Below are positions 39,898 through 48,700 of a stretch of DNA of 50,014 nt, piece after piece. The DNA is from Methylococcaceae bacterium (GTDB taxonomy: Bacteria; Pseudomonadota; Gammaproteobacteria; Methylococcales; Methylomonadaceae): contig DAOUTG010000009.1 in NCBI GenBank assembly GCA_030626845.1, positions 1-50,014 on the forward strand, read 5' to 3'. Positions within the stretch are counted from its first letter, which is position 1, and the number at the start of each line of letters is the position of its first letter. The position numbers were made by a program, and so were the translations under genes. The notes under the pieces were generated by a model. That model was not told the origin of the DNA, did no database searches, and saw only the letters and a list, made by a program, of their open reading frames with translations.

Positions 39898-40284
39898 ATG
39901 GCAACTCAAAATCGCTCTAAAAAACGCATTAAAAAAGAAGTGGCGGATGGTATAGCTCATGTCCATGCGTCATTTAATAACACAATTGTAACCATTACTG
40001 ATAGAAAAGGTAATGCACTATCTTGGGCTACCTCAGGGGGTTCAGGGTTTAGAGGTTCACGTAAAAGTACGCCTTTTGCAGCACAGGTTGCCGCAGAAAA
40101 AGCGGGTAATATTGCGTTAGAATATGGAATGAAAAACCTAGATGTAATGATTAAAGGACCTGGGCCTGGGCGGGAATCTGCGGTAAGATCACTTAATAAT
40201 CTAGGTTTTAAGATTACTAACATTGTTGATGTGACCCCCATTCCGCATAATGGTTGTCGCCCCCCTAAAAAACGTCGTGTTTAA
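39898..40284 (+). CDS. rpsK: 30S ribosomal protein S11
   Basis: This 128-residue protein lies on the 30S platform near the Shine-Dalgarno helix. The signature [23 protein letters not shown] and the C-terminal [16 protein letters not shown] are conserved. Confidence 0.98.
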   Translation: MATQNRSKKRIKKEVADGIAHVHASFNNTIVTITDRKGNALSWATSGGSGFRGSRKSTPFAAQVAAEKAGNIALEYGMKNLDVMIKGPGPGRESAVRSLNNLGFKITNIVDVTPIPHNGCRPPKKRRV

Positions 40285-40302
40285 GATTTCGGAGTAGTTA
40301 TT

Positions 40303-40923
40303 ATGGCAAGGTATCTAGGACCTACTTGTAAGTTAAGTCGTAGAGAAGGCACGGATCTGTTTTTAAAAAGCAGAGGCAAGTCTTTGGAAGGTAAATGTAA
40401 ATTAGAGCAACGCCCTGGACAGCATGGTACAGCGCGAGTAAGAAGTTCTGATTATGCACTACAATTAAGAGCAAAACAAAGAATTCGCCGAATTTATGGC
40501 GTATTAGAAAAGCAGTTTAGAAATTACTATAAAGCTGCTGCATTACAAAAAGGGGCAACAGGCGAAAATTTGTTGAACTTATTAGAATCACGTTTGGATA
40601 ACGTTGTTTATCGGATGGGATTTGCAAGCACTCGTGCAGAAGCACGTCAATTAGTTTCTCATAAATCTATTGTTGTTAATGGACAATTGACCAATATCGC
40701 CTCTTATCAAGTAAAAGCGGGTGATGAAGTTAAGATTAGAGAAAAAGCTAAAAAACAGCAACGCATAGTTGATGCTTTAACGGTTTCAGAACAGTATGGT
40801 TTTCCTGTCTGGTTAGATATTAACTCTAAAGAAATGACAGGAACATTTAAGTCGCTCCCCGAACGTGTTGATTTAGGTAGTGATATGAATGAACAACTGG
40901 TTGTAGAGCTTTATTCTAAATAA
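40303..40923 (+). CDS. rpsD: 30S ribosomal protein S4
   Basis: This 206-residue protein, the same length as E. coli S4, nucleates assembly of the 16S 5' domain and helps unwind mRNA. It starts [20 protein letters not shown], with an S4 RNA-binding domain around 96-155 ([20 protein letters not shown]). In E. coli it represses the alpha operon. A comparable site would have to be in the short leader before rpsM. Confidence 0.98.
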   Translation: MARYLGPTCKLSRREGTDLFLKSRGKSLEGKCKLEQRPGQHGTARVRSSDYALQLRAKQRIRRIYGVLEKQFRNYYKAAALQKGATGENLLNLLESRLDNVVYRMGFASTRAEARQLVSHKSIVVNGQLTNIASYQVKAGDEVKIREKAKKQQRIVDALTVSEQYGFPVWLDINSKEMTGTFKSLPERVDLGSDMNEQLVVELYSK

Positions 40924-40943
40924 TTAGGTCTGAGATATAACTT

Positions 40944-41954
40944 ATGCAAAAATCTATTGCTGGCTTATTAAAACCAAATTTGGTAGATGTAGTCAGTCAT
41001 TCGGCAAACCATTCAAAAATTGTTATCGAACCCCTAGAAAGAGGTTTTGGTCATTCGCTTGGTAATGCACTCAGAAGAGTCATGTTATCGTCTATTTCAG
41101 GCTGTGCGGTTACCGAAGTCGAAATAGAAGGTGTCTTACATGAATACTCAACGATTGATGGAATTCAAGAAGATGTTATTGATATCTTATTGAATTTAAA
41201 ACAACTTGCGGTTATTTTGCATTCAAAGGATGAAATTACTTTATCTTTAAGTAAAACAGGTGCAGGTGTAGTAACAGCGGCAGATATAGAGCTACCTCAT
41301 GATGTCGATATTGTTAATCCTGATCAAGTTATCGCACATTTAACACAAGCGGGTGAATTAAATATTCGACTTAAAGTTGAGCGTGGTCGTGGTTATGTAC
41401 CTGCTAATGTTAGAAAAGAACAATTAGATAGTTCATCACCTGTCGGTGCTTTGATGGTTGATGCACTTTTTAGCCCCGTGATAAAAGTAGCCTATCATGT
41501 TGAAAGTACACGTGTTGAGCAACGAACTAATTTAGATAAATTAATTGTTGAGTTAGAAACCAATGGCACGGTAGATCCGGAAGAAACCATTAAACTTGCT
41601 GCAACAATTTTACATGATCAATTATCGGTATTTGTTGATTTTGAAAAAGTACATGAGCAGGCGGCAGAAGAAGCTATTGTTGAAGAAGAGACATTTGATC
41701 CTGTATTATTAAGACCTGTTGATGATTTAGAATTGACAGTACGTTCGGCAAATTGCTTGAAAGCTGAAAATATTTTTTATATCGGTGATTTAATTCAACG
41801 AACTGAAGTCGAACTCTTAAAAACCCCCAATTTAGGCAAAAAATCATTGACTGAAATTAAAGATATTCTTGCAATGAAAGGATTATCTTTAGGTATGCGT
41901 CTTGAAAACTGGCCTCCTGAAAATCTGGCTGATCAAAGCCAGGCTGGAATTTAA
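40944..41954 (+). CDS. rpoA: DNA-directed RNA polymerase subunit alpha
   Basis: This 336-residue protein has an N-terminal domain (about 1-235; [20 protein letters not shown]) that dimerises and assembles beta and beta'. A flexible acidic linker and a C-terminal domain (about 250-325; [34 protein letters not shown]) follow and contact UP elements and activators. It lies between rpsD and rplQ, as in E. coli. Confidence 0.98.
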   Translation: MQKSIAGLLKPNLVDVVSHSANHSKIVIEPLERGFGHSLGNALRRVMLSSISGCAVTEVEIEGVLHEYSTIDGIQEDVIDILLNLKQLAVILHSKDEITLSLSKTGAGVVTAADIELPHDVDIVNPDQVIAHLTQAGELNIRLKVERGRGYVPANVRKEQLDSSSPVGALMVDALFSPVIKVAYHVESTRVEQRTNLDKLIVELETNGTVDPEETIKLAATILHDQLSVFVDFEKVHEQAAEEAIVEEETFDPVLLRPVDDLELTVRSANCLKAENIFYIGDLIQRTEVELLKTPNLGKKSLTEIKDILAMKGLSLGMRLENWPPENLADQSQAGI

Positions 41955-41975
41955 CAAACTGAAGGTTATCTCAAA

Positions 41976-42356
41976 ATGAGACATCGCAAATCTGGAAGAC
42001 AATTAAATAGAAATAGTAGTCATCGTAAAGCTATGTTTAGCAATATGGTTAGCTCTATTATTAAACACGAGCTGATAAAAACAACCTTGCCTAAAGCTAA
42101 AGAGTTACGAGGGTTTGCTGAACCCTTAATTACTTTAGCGAAAAAAGACTCGGTTGCAAATAGACGTTTGGCTTTTGCAAGACTGCGTGATAAAGAAGCA
42201 GTTGCTAAATTATTTAATCATTTAGGGCCTCGTTATCAAAATAGGGCGGGTGGTTATTTAAGAGTAATGAAGTGTGGTTTTAGAACAGGTGATGATGCGC
42301 CAATGGCTTATGTTGAGTTAGTCGATAGACCTGAACCTGATGAAGTAGAAGATTGA
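41976..42356 (+). CDS. rplQ: 50S ribosomal protein L17
   Basis: This 126-residue protein near the tunnel exit has the family start [20 protein letters not shown] and the [16 protein letters not shown] core. It is the last gene of the alpha operon, and a strong terminator follows 24 bases downstream. Confidence 0.98.
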   Translation: MRHRKSGRQLNRNSSHRKAMFSNMVSSIIKHELIKTTLPKAKELRGFAEPLITLAKKDSVANRRLAFARLRDKEAVAKLFNHLGPRYQNRAGGYLRVMKCGFRTGDDAPMAYVELVDRPEPDEVED

Positions 42357-42380
42357 TAATCAATCTTAAAAGCTAAAATA

Positions 42381-42410
42381 AAAAAAGCCAGTTTATAAAC
42401 TGGCTTTTTT
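42381..42410. terminator. Bidirectional terminator between rplQ and fdxA
   Basis: A perfect 30-base palindrome has stem GCCAGTTTATAAACTGGC flanked by A6 and T6. It serves the alpha operon on the plus strand and the convergent fdxA on the minus strand, whose stop lies 18 bases away. Confidence 0.93.
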
Positions 42411-42427
42411 ATGCTTGATGGTTTTAT

Positions 42428-42751
42428 TTATCTTTCAATAAGCTGGGTTTTATCAGGCTTTCCATCCCATTCTTCGGCATCAGGAAACGGCTCTTTTTGT
42501 TCAGTAATGACAGGCCAGTTTTGAGATAACTCAGCATTTAATTGAATGAAATGTTCTTGATCCTCAGGCAAATCATCTTCAGCACGGATGGCATCGGCAG
42601 GACATTCTGGTTCGCATAGAGAGCAGTCAATGCATTCTTCAGGATCAATGACTAAAAAATTAGGTCCTTCGTGAAAACAATCGACTGGGCAGACTTCTAC
42701 GCAATCGGTATATTTACATTTAATACAGTTTTCTGTGACTACATAGGTCAT
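42428..42751 (-). CDS. fdxA: Seven-iron ferredoxin, FdxA type
   Basis: This 107-residue protein matches Azotobacter ferredoxin I almost along its length. Cys9, Cys17 and Cys50 should hold the 3Fe-4S cluster, and Cys21, Cys40, Cys43 and Cys46 the 4Fe-4S cluster. Cys12 and Cys25 are the extra cysteines of the family. It is a low-potential cytoplasmic electron carrier. It is convergent with rplQ and shares the palindromic terminator. No redox partner gene is adjacent. Confidence 0.95.
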   Translation of the reverse strand: MTYVVTENCIKCKYTDCVEVCPVDCFHEGPNFLVIDPEECIDCSLCEPECPADAIRAEDDLPEDQEHFIQLNAELSQNWPVITEQKEPFPDAEEWDGKPDKTQLIER

Positions 42752-42861
42752 GTTTATTTACCAAAATTTGTTAGTAAGAATAGAATTAATTTAACTTCCC
42801 ATAGTAGCAGAATTGGTACAAAAATTCATTTTAAATTTTATCTAAATGTAGGGAGGATTCA

Positions 42862-43215
42862 ATGAGTGATGAATTAGTTTATGTTGAGGCGATGTTAACG
42901 CGAACAATGGGTAATAAATCATTGGCTATTATCCTGTTTAAAAAATTATTTTTTGAACTTCCTCAGCAAATGGCAGAGATAGAACAAGCAATAGTGGGAA
43001 AGGAAGTTGTTATTGCTCAAAAAAAGCTTCATAAACTGCAAGGATCATTAGATTTTTGTGGTTTTTTAGAACTTAAGAGGGTTGCAAAAAATTTAGAAAG
43101 CGTTTTATGGGATAATAATTTAGAAAAGGCGTGTGGTGAATTATTATTGCTCGTTGGTGAAATTAAACGGTTTAGTGGTTTGCAGGATGTTATTTTAAGT
43201 AAACTGGAGGATTAG
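42862..43215 (+). CDS. Orphan histidine phosphotransfer (Hpt) protein
   Basis: This 117-residue all-helical protein carries the Hpt motif LHKLQGSLDFCG with phosphoacceptor His57. The usual HxLKG reads HKLQG here, with Lys replaced by Gln60. It would shuttle phosphate between a receiver domain of a hybrid kinase and a separate regulator. GGGAGGA precedes ATG. No kinase or receiver gene is adjacent. The nearest hybrid kinase in the window, at 1061, has its own Hpt domain. It is convergent with the XRE regulator gene. Confidence 0.8.
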   Translation: MSDELVYVEAMLTRTMGNKSLAIILFKKLFFELPQQMAEIEQAIVGKEVVIAQKKLHKLQGSLDFCGFLELKRVAKNLESVLWDNNLEKACGELLLLVGEIKRFSGLQDVILSKLED

Positions 43216-43237
43216 TCAATACAATCGTTATAGTTTT

Positions 43238-43654
43238 TTACAGGTTATCATCTGCTTTATGGTTATGTTCTTTCAAAAGTTGAATAACTTCCTCTAAACG
43301 GGCAATATTTTTATCTTTTTGTTCGAGAAGCTCTTTTTGGTGTTTAATGGTTAATTGTAGTTTTTGCATTTCAAAGGTTATTTCGTTGGATGTACCTGTG
43401 AATTGTGAGTTGCTATTATTTGGACTGTTATCTCCGATAAAATAAAATACGTTTTTTTCGCGAGAGGTTAGTAATTCCATTAAATCTAATTCTAAAATTT
43501 CTGCAATTTGTTCCAATTTAGGAATATGAGCTTTAGTCTCACCCCGTTCTATTTTGGCATAACCGTTAGTAGATATCTTAAGCTTTTCTGCCATTTTTTC
43601 TTGTGACCAATTTTTTGATTGACGTATTGAGCGTATTTTTTCATGGACTTGCAT
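43238..43654 (-). CDS. XRE-family helix-turn-helix regulator with C-terminal coiled coil
   Basis: From the ATG at 43654 this is a 138-residue protein with the start MQVHEKIRSIRQSKNWSQEKMAEKLK, a Cro/C1-type helix-turn-helix (residues 2-62). A Ser/Asn-rich linker and a charged coiled coil (about 95-130, KELLEQKDKNIARLEEVIQLL), likely for dimerisation, follow. An in-frame ATG 84 bases upstream would add a hydrophobic stretch that does not belong to the family. It is divergent from the DUF4214 gene, and an inverted repeat in the shared region is a candidate operator. Confidence 0.87.
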   Translation of the reverse strand: MQVHEKIRSIRQSKNWSQEKMAEKLKISTNGYAKIERGETKAHIPKLEQIAEILELDLMELLTSREKNVFYFIGDNSPNNSNSQFTGTSNEITFEMQKLQLTIKHQKELLEQKDKNIARLEEVIQLLKEHNHKADDNL

Positions 43655-43683
43655 AGAAATACCAACAAAAAGTGTGGAAATAA

Positions 43684-43717
43684 CAACTAATGGTTGATTG
43701 TAGCATAATATTAGTTG
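43684..43717. promoter_or_regulatory. Candidate operator between XRE regulator and DUF4214 gene
   Basis: Perfect 8-base arms CAACTAAT (43684-43691) and ATTAGTTG (43710-43717) are spaced by 18 bases. The repeat overlaps the likely -35 of the rightward promoter and an extended -10 (TGCTACAAT on the minus strand, 43698-43706) of the leftward promoter. A dimeric XRE protein could bind here and control both directions. Confidence 0.5.
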
Positions 43718-43726
43718 GTTTATAAT
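43698..43726 (+). promoter_or_regulatory. Promoter of the DUF4214 gene
   Basis: TTGTAG (43698-43703) and a perfect TATAAT (43721-43726) have a 17-base spacer. The start codon is 74 bases downstream of the -10 box, after an AAGGA ribosome binding site. The -35 box is weak, so activation or repression by the adjacent regulator is plausible. Confidence 0.5.
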
Positions 43727-43800
43727 CACGAAAGACAAATTTAAAAATCGACTGTAAAATTATATGCTTTAAATTTTTTGAATTATTTTAAGGAATTAAC

Positions 43801-45273
43801 ATGGCAATAACCACCGAACAAAAAGAAACTATTATTGAGCTGTATTCTGCCTATTTTAACCGTGCCGCTGATGCGGGAGGTGCAAATTTTTGGATCAATT
43901 CATTTGAAACTTATATGGCTAATGCGCCGACCACATTATTAGCCCCCTCTCCAGAGCTGTATGCTTTCATAGAAGTGTTAGCCGATATTTCAACTGCAAC
44001 GGAATATCAACAACTGTATCCCTCAACGTTGGAAAATAGTGATTTTATCACTAAAATTTACACCAATCTTTTAGGGCGTTTACCCGATGCTGGCGGAAAG
44101 GATTTTTGGGTTAATAATTTGAATGAAGGGAGAATGACTTCAGGAGAGGCCATTATTCGGATTATTGAGGGGGCGAAAGCAAACACTGAGCCACAAGGTT
44201 TAAAAGATGCCGCATTGATTGCCAATAAAACCGCTATTTCAGTTTATTTTGTGGATTATTTAAAATCAAATGATGGCAAATTATCGGCAAGTGCATTTTC
44301 TAATATTACGGCTGATATTGCGAGTGTTGAAAGCACGAAATCCGTCTTAAATATCGCTTTAGGGGTTTCTTTTAAACAAATTGTTGAATTATATTCTGCT
44401 TATTTTAATCGGGCGGCTGATGCAGGTGGGGTGGAATTTTGGGAAAAATCCTTTGAAACTTATCGTTTAAGTGCGGCTGATTCTTTATCAGATGCGCTTA
44501 AAGATCAATTTGCTTTAACGGCGGTTTCCAACGATATTTCAACGGCGGCAGAATATCAAGTGTTGTATCCATCGGCTTTGTCATCCAATGATTTTATTAC
44601 CGCTATTTATACCAATCTTTTAGGACGCGCGCCTGATGTCAGTGGTCGAGATTTTTGGGTCAATCAATTAGATCAAGGGGGAATGACGAAAGATGAGGCG
44701 ATTATTTGGATGATTGAAGGGGCGAAAGCAAACACTGAGCCACAAGGTTTAAAAGATGCAGCATTGATTGCGAATAAAACCGAGGTTTCTATGTATTTTG
44801 TTGATCCTTTGCAATCGAATGATGTTACTTTAGCAAAGACGGCGTTAGCTCCCCTGACTGCGGATGAATCGACCGTTGTGGTTGCAAAAGCTGCTTTAGA
44901 TTCTGCTTTAGGGGTGATTCATTTATCGGCGAATAATTCCCTTCCTCAACAAGGTACAGAAGGAATTGCTGATTTTTTTATTTATGATATAGACAGTAGT
45001 CTTTTTATTGTTGAAAGTAGTGAAGTAGTTGATATTACCTTGCAAGGGTTTAAAGTGGGTGAAGATAAACTGGTTTTTGATGATGTCAGGGGTAAAACGA
45101 TGACGACTGAATCTTTTAAGCAGAGTGCGAGTATTGAATCAGCTACAGATACGCGGATTATTTTTGAGAAGGCGATTGTGCTTAATAATAACGCGGTAGT
45201 TTCTGAGCCTGATGTTGCTTTAACGTTGGCGGGTGTGAGTGATTTTTCTACGGTTGATTTTTCGATTGTTTAG
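43801..45273 (+). CDS. DUF4214-repeat protein, probable type I secreted
   Basis: This 490-residue acidic protein has no Sec signal peptide. It is built from two long tandem repeats, about 11-189 and 194-372, each starting with ELYSAYFNRAADAGG and containing a second IYTNLLGR-P-D unit (DUF4214). These domains are common in large exported surface proteins. The C-terminal part (385-490) is acidic and Gly/aromatic-patterned (DFFIYDID, ITLQGFKVGEDKLVFDD) and ends in hydrophobic residues (FSTVDFSIV), like uncleaved type I secretion signals. The repeats share a 41-base identical DNA stretch. No ABC exporter is visible here. The function is unknown. Confidence 0.82.
   Translation: MAITTEQKETIIELYSAYFNRAADAGGANFWINSFETYMANAPTTLLAPSPELYAFIEVLADISTATEYQQLYPSTLENSDFITKIYTNLLGRLPDAGGKDFWVNNLNEGRMTSGEAIIRIIEGAKANTEPQGLKDAALIANKTAISVYFVDYLKSNDGKLSASAFSNITADIASVESTKSVLNIALGVSFKQIVELYSAYFNRAADAGGVEFWEKSFETYRLSAADSLSDALKDQFALTAVSNDISTAAEYQVLYPSALSSNDFITAIYTNLLGRAPDVSGRDFWVNQLDQGGMTKDEAIIWMIEGAKANTEPQGLKDAALIANKTEVSMYFVDPLQSNDVTLAKTALAPLTADESTVVVAKAALDSALGVIHLSANNSLPQQGTEGIADFFIYDIDSSLFIVESSEVVDITLQGFKVGEDKLVFDDVRGKTMTTESFKQSASIESATDTRIIFEKAIVLNNNAVVSEPDVALTLAGVSDFSTVDFSIV
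44170..44210 (+). repeat. Internal direct repeat, copy 1 (41 bases)
   Basis: This is identical to 44719-44759, in phase, 549 bases (183 codons) apart. It encodes GAKANTEPQGLKDA within the first DUF4214 repeat. Synonymous sites are also identical, unlike the flanks. Confidence 0.9.
44719..44759 (+). repeat. Internal direct repeat, copy 2 (41 bases)
   Basis: This is the second copy of the 44170-44210 stretch, inside the second DUF4214 repeat. Identity at the base level suggests recent duplication or gene conversion. Confidence 0.9.
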
Positions 45274-45300
45274 GTTTAATGGTTTTTTAGGGTGAATAAT

Positions 45301-45594
45301 ATGAATATTGCAGAACATAAATTAGATTTATTCCGTCAAATTGATAAATTATCTGCAAAATCTTTGGTTGAATTGGAAAAAATAATTATTAAATTGCAAT
45401 TTAATAATGAGAATGAATCAAGGCAAGGTTTGATTGATGGCATGAAAAATGAGGATGTTTGTCTACAAGGAACAGAGGTAATTAAAACTTTGTGGCAAGA
45501 AGGGATAGAAAGTGGAAATTCTCAACTTTTGGATATGCAAGCGATTAAAGATGAGGCTTTGCAACGGTACAATAATAGCTGTAGCGCGTACTGA
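45301..45594 (+). CDS. ParD-like antitoxin
   Basis: This 97-residue protein (from the ATG at 45301 behind AGGGTG; a GTG three codons earlier is the alternative) starts with a helical segment, EHKLDLFRQIDKLSAKSLVELEKII. It ends in the LWQEGIESG followed by MQAIKDEALQRY pattern typical of the C-terminus of ParD antitoxins. That part normally embraces ParE. Directly downstream, and overlapping, lies a ParE remnant. The N-terminal half is not a classical ribbon-helix-helix, so it could be a hybrid. Confidence 0.65.
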   Translation: MNIAEHKLDLFRQIDKLSAKSLVELEKIIIKLQFNNENESRQGLIDGMKNEDVCLQGTEVIKTLWQEGIESGNSQLLDMQAIKDEALQRYNNSCSAY

Positions 45595-45717
45595 TATTGC
45601 GCCAGAATTACGTCATTTTCTGTGGGTCGTTATCTGATTTTATATCAACTTGTTGATAAAAATATTGAAATTGTGCGGGTTGTTAGGGGTTCAAGATTAT
45701 TGACTGAGTTGGTTTAG
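45584..45717 (+). pseudogene. ParE/RelE-type toxin remnant
   Basis: The frame from 45584 reads ARTDIAPELRHF and then shifts by one base within TTTTCT. The next frame reads VGRYLILYQL, then EIVRVVRGSRLLTEL, ending at TAG 45715-45717. Together they form the C-terminal half of ParE toxins (DIAPxLRxFxVGxYLIFY, IEIVRVxHGxR). One T is missing from a short T run, and the N-terminal half is gone: the fragment abuts the antitoxin gene. No active toxin can be made. Confidence 0.75.
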
Positions 45718-45781
45718 GTAATTTGTAAAATGAAGGCTGTTTTGAATGTTAGCTTTTTTATATTTTTAAGGATGTAGGGCT

Positions 45782-48700
45782 ATGAAAATAAGAAATTTTA
45801 GGGTGGTTTGGCTATTCCTGTATTTTTTCTCAAGCGCGGTGTTTGCAGAAACGATTACGATTGTAACGCTTTCGCCTACGGGGGTTGCTACTCAAGATGT
45901 GCTGACAAAGGAGGTAGGGGAATCTATTAATGTGGTGGTTAAGCCGAAAGTAGGTTTTAAAGGGGTTGTTAAAATTAATGATCAAATTGTTGCTATGGGA
46001 GAAATAAATAAAGTCCTTCGGTATCGTCATGTTGTGACTAATGATTTAACAATTAATATCAGCTACTTATCTTCGGGTTTCATCAACCGAGCAATATTAG
46101 GCCCACTTGCTAGCTCTACTGTTAATGTATTAAAGTTATCTGATCTTGGCAATCCTATTGCAACAACGACTACTAATGGTAAAGGCTTTTTTTTCTTTAA
46201 TAATATTCAACACTTGAATGATAAAGACTATTATCTTGTAAGTGTAGCAAAAGGCGTTGATACAGATGCTAATGACGATGGTAATATTGATGATTTTCCT
46301 ACCCTTAATAATGGCACAATTTATGGGCTTGTATCAGGAAATAATATAAAAAAAGGGGCTATAAATGTTACGGCTATTTCTGATATTGCATGGCGTTATA
46401 TTGAAAAAAATATCAGAGAAATGTCAAATAATGATATTCAGAGAAGATTAACTGATATAGCCGTGACGTTATTTTTGTTAGATATTACAGGGGATGGCGT
46501 TATTAATGATACAGATTTAATTTCTTTTAATCCACAGGATGAAAATCATAAGAATAGTTTGAAGTTTAATTATCAAACCCTATTCGAGGAGGATGCTGAA
46601 AATGACTCTATTATTAGCACATATCACGATAATAAACTTGAAAAATTAAAATTATTACTTGATTCAAAATTTGGTAATCGGCTTTCATTCTACACAGCAA
46701 AAGATTCAAGAACCCGTGATGTTAAAATTGAAGTTATCCCCTTTGGTAAAGGAGACTTCTTTTCAGAAGATGGCAAAATTAACTATGATGCTAACCGTGA
46801 GACTAGTGATAATAAAGTATTTTCATTTTATACTAAAAATGACGCATTCATAACAATAACAGCTACACCTAAAGTAGATACAAAAATTCTAAGCTGGGGA
46901 GGCTGTGATATAGTTTCTATTGATAAATCGGAATGTCAAGTCTCACTATCATCTGATCACCAAATATCAGTATCATTTGGCTATAAAGAAACACAAATTA
47001 TTAAGAATATAGTTGATTTAAGTAGGGCTAACGTAAGTCTAGAGGGTGATAGTAAAGTTTATGTAACTATAAATCATGGAGATGATGAGTTAGTTACTAA
47101 AATGAGTGATTTAGTCATTGATGACTACGTTGTTGGTAGTACAAACAATGGTTTTTTAAGAAAAGTTAGTTTAATTACAAAAATTAGCGATTTTAAGTAC
47201 AACCTTGAAAGTGTTGATGCGACACTAGATGAAGTTATAAAACAGGGAACGGGAACTTTTTCAAAAGTTATGACAAATGAAGATATTGATTCTAATGTAT
47301 TATTAACATCACAACAACAAGCTCGAATTTCTCGTTCAACTAATTCAAATAAATTAGAAGATTTAACACCTAGGACACCCATAGATAAAACTATTAATTT
47401 CAGTAAAATTGATGGTGTTAAACTTATGCGCTCAAATAATTCGAAAGAAAGTACGTTTACGATTAAAATTGGAAATTCTAGTGTTACTGAAAAAGAAAGA
47501 CTGCAAAGAAGAACTTTATCTGTAGGAAGTATTGGAATAAAAAAGAAAGAGCCTGTTGTGCTATACAGCAAAGATGGAATTGATGTAAAAGCTAATGGAG
47601 AGGTAAAAATAGATCTCAAGTTAGACATTGGTGTTTCATACGGATTCTTTTCAGGTCTCGAATATTTCAAAATAATTCCTCAAATAAAAGCGACAGAAAA
47701 ATTAGAGTTTTTTATTGGAGGTGACGTTAATCTTGATAAAAAAATTAAACTTGGAAGTATTCCATTTCAAAAGATGGTTTTTTTTATTGGGCCAATCCCT
47801 GTCTATATACAGTCTACTCTTGATGTTTTTATTGGTTTTGATGGAAAAGTTACTGCTAAGGTAAATACAGGAATTGAGCTAAAACAGAAAATACGCTTTG
47901 GTGTAGTTTATAACAAAGGGGCGGGTACAAATATTATTGGAGAATTCAAACCTAGTTGGGATTTTCTTGAACCAAAAGCGGAAGTATCATACGAGATGCA
48001 AGGTTCTATTGAACCAAGAATATCAGTACTAATTTACGGTGTCCTTGGTCCTGCGGTTCGTTTTAGTGCTTATTTGAAAATGAAGACCGATTTGGTAAAT
48101 TTTGATACAAATCTTGATACTTGGAGAAACGACCCATGTCTAGGTGGGGATGATAATACCGCTGTCCTTGGTATTAAGAGTAATTTTGAATGGGCTGGTA
48201 TTGGTGGAGATAGCAGTAAATTTGGAAAATTTATATTTGAAAAGCTTAATGTTGTTACTGAAACAGAGTTTTTTAATAAAGAGTGGTTACTTGCTCGATG
48301 GCAAGTCGGTGGAATTTGTGATGACTCAAAAACACCGCCAAAATTAAAATTAGAAGGTGATCATATAACCGAAATAGTAACAACATTTTCAGAAGACAAT
48401 ATTACAAAGACTTTTCTACTTTCCAATACAGGGGGTACTGATTTAGACTGGGAGATTCAATACATTGAAGATAATGTAATCTCAGTATCTAAAACATCAG
48501 GAACAATAAGTCCTAATGCTGATGATATTGTTACTGTTACATTAGACCCATCAATCTTAGATGTTGGTACATATCATAATAAATTAAAATTTATTAATAG
48601 TTATGATTTTGGCTTAATTTCGGACGATGACGGCGGAACAACGGAAAGAGAAATAGATATTGAATTAGTGCCAGAGAATATTGCTTCACCTACAAATTTT

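Noticed and set aside
43655-43738. Upstream ATG extending the XRE regulator by 28 codons
   Set aside because: The added hydrophobic segment is foreign to the family and would cover the candidate operator and promoter region.
45782-46075. Possible mosaic 5' end of the large secreted protein gene with higher G+C
   Set aside because: A hand count gave 93 of 240 G/C at 45781-46020 against 18 of 60 at 47281-47340. The samples are too small and the difference too modest to claim transfer.
47125-47670. 181-codon minus-strand open frame inside the large secreted protein gene
   Set aside because: It is antisense to an intact coding frame, and its Ser/Leu/Phe-rich product resembles no family.
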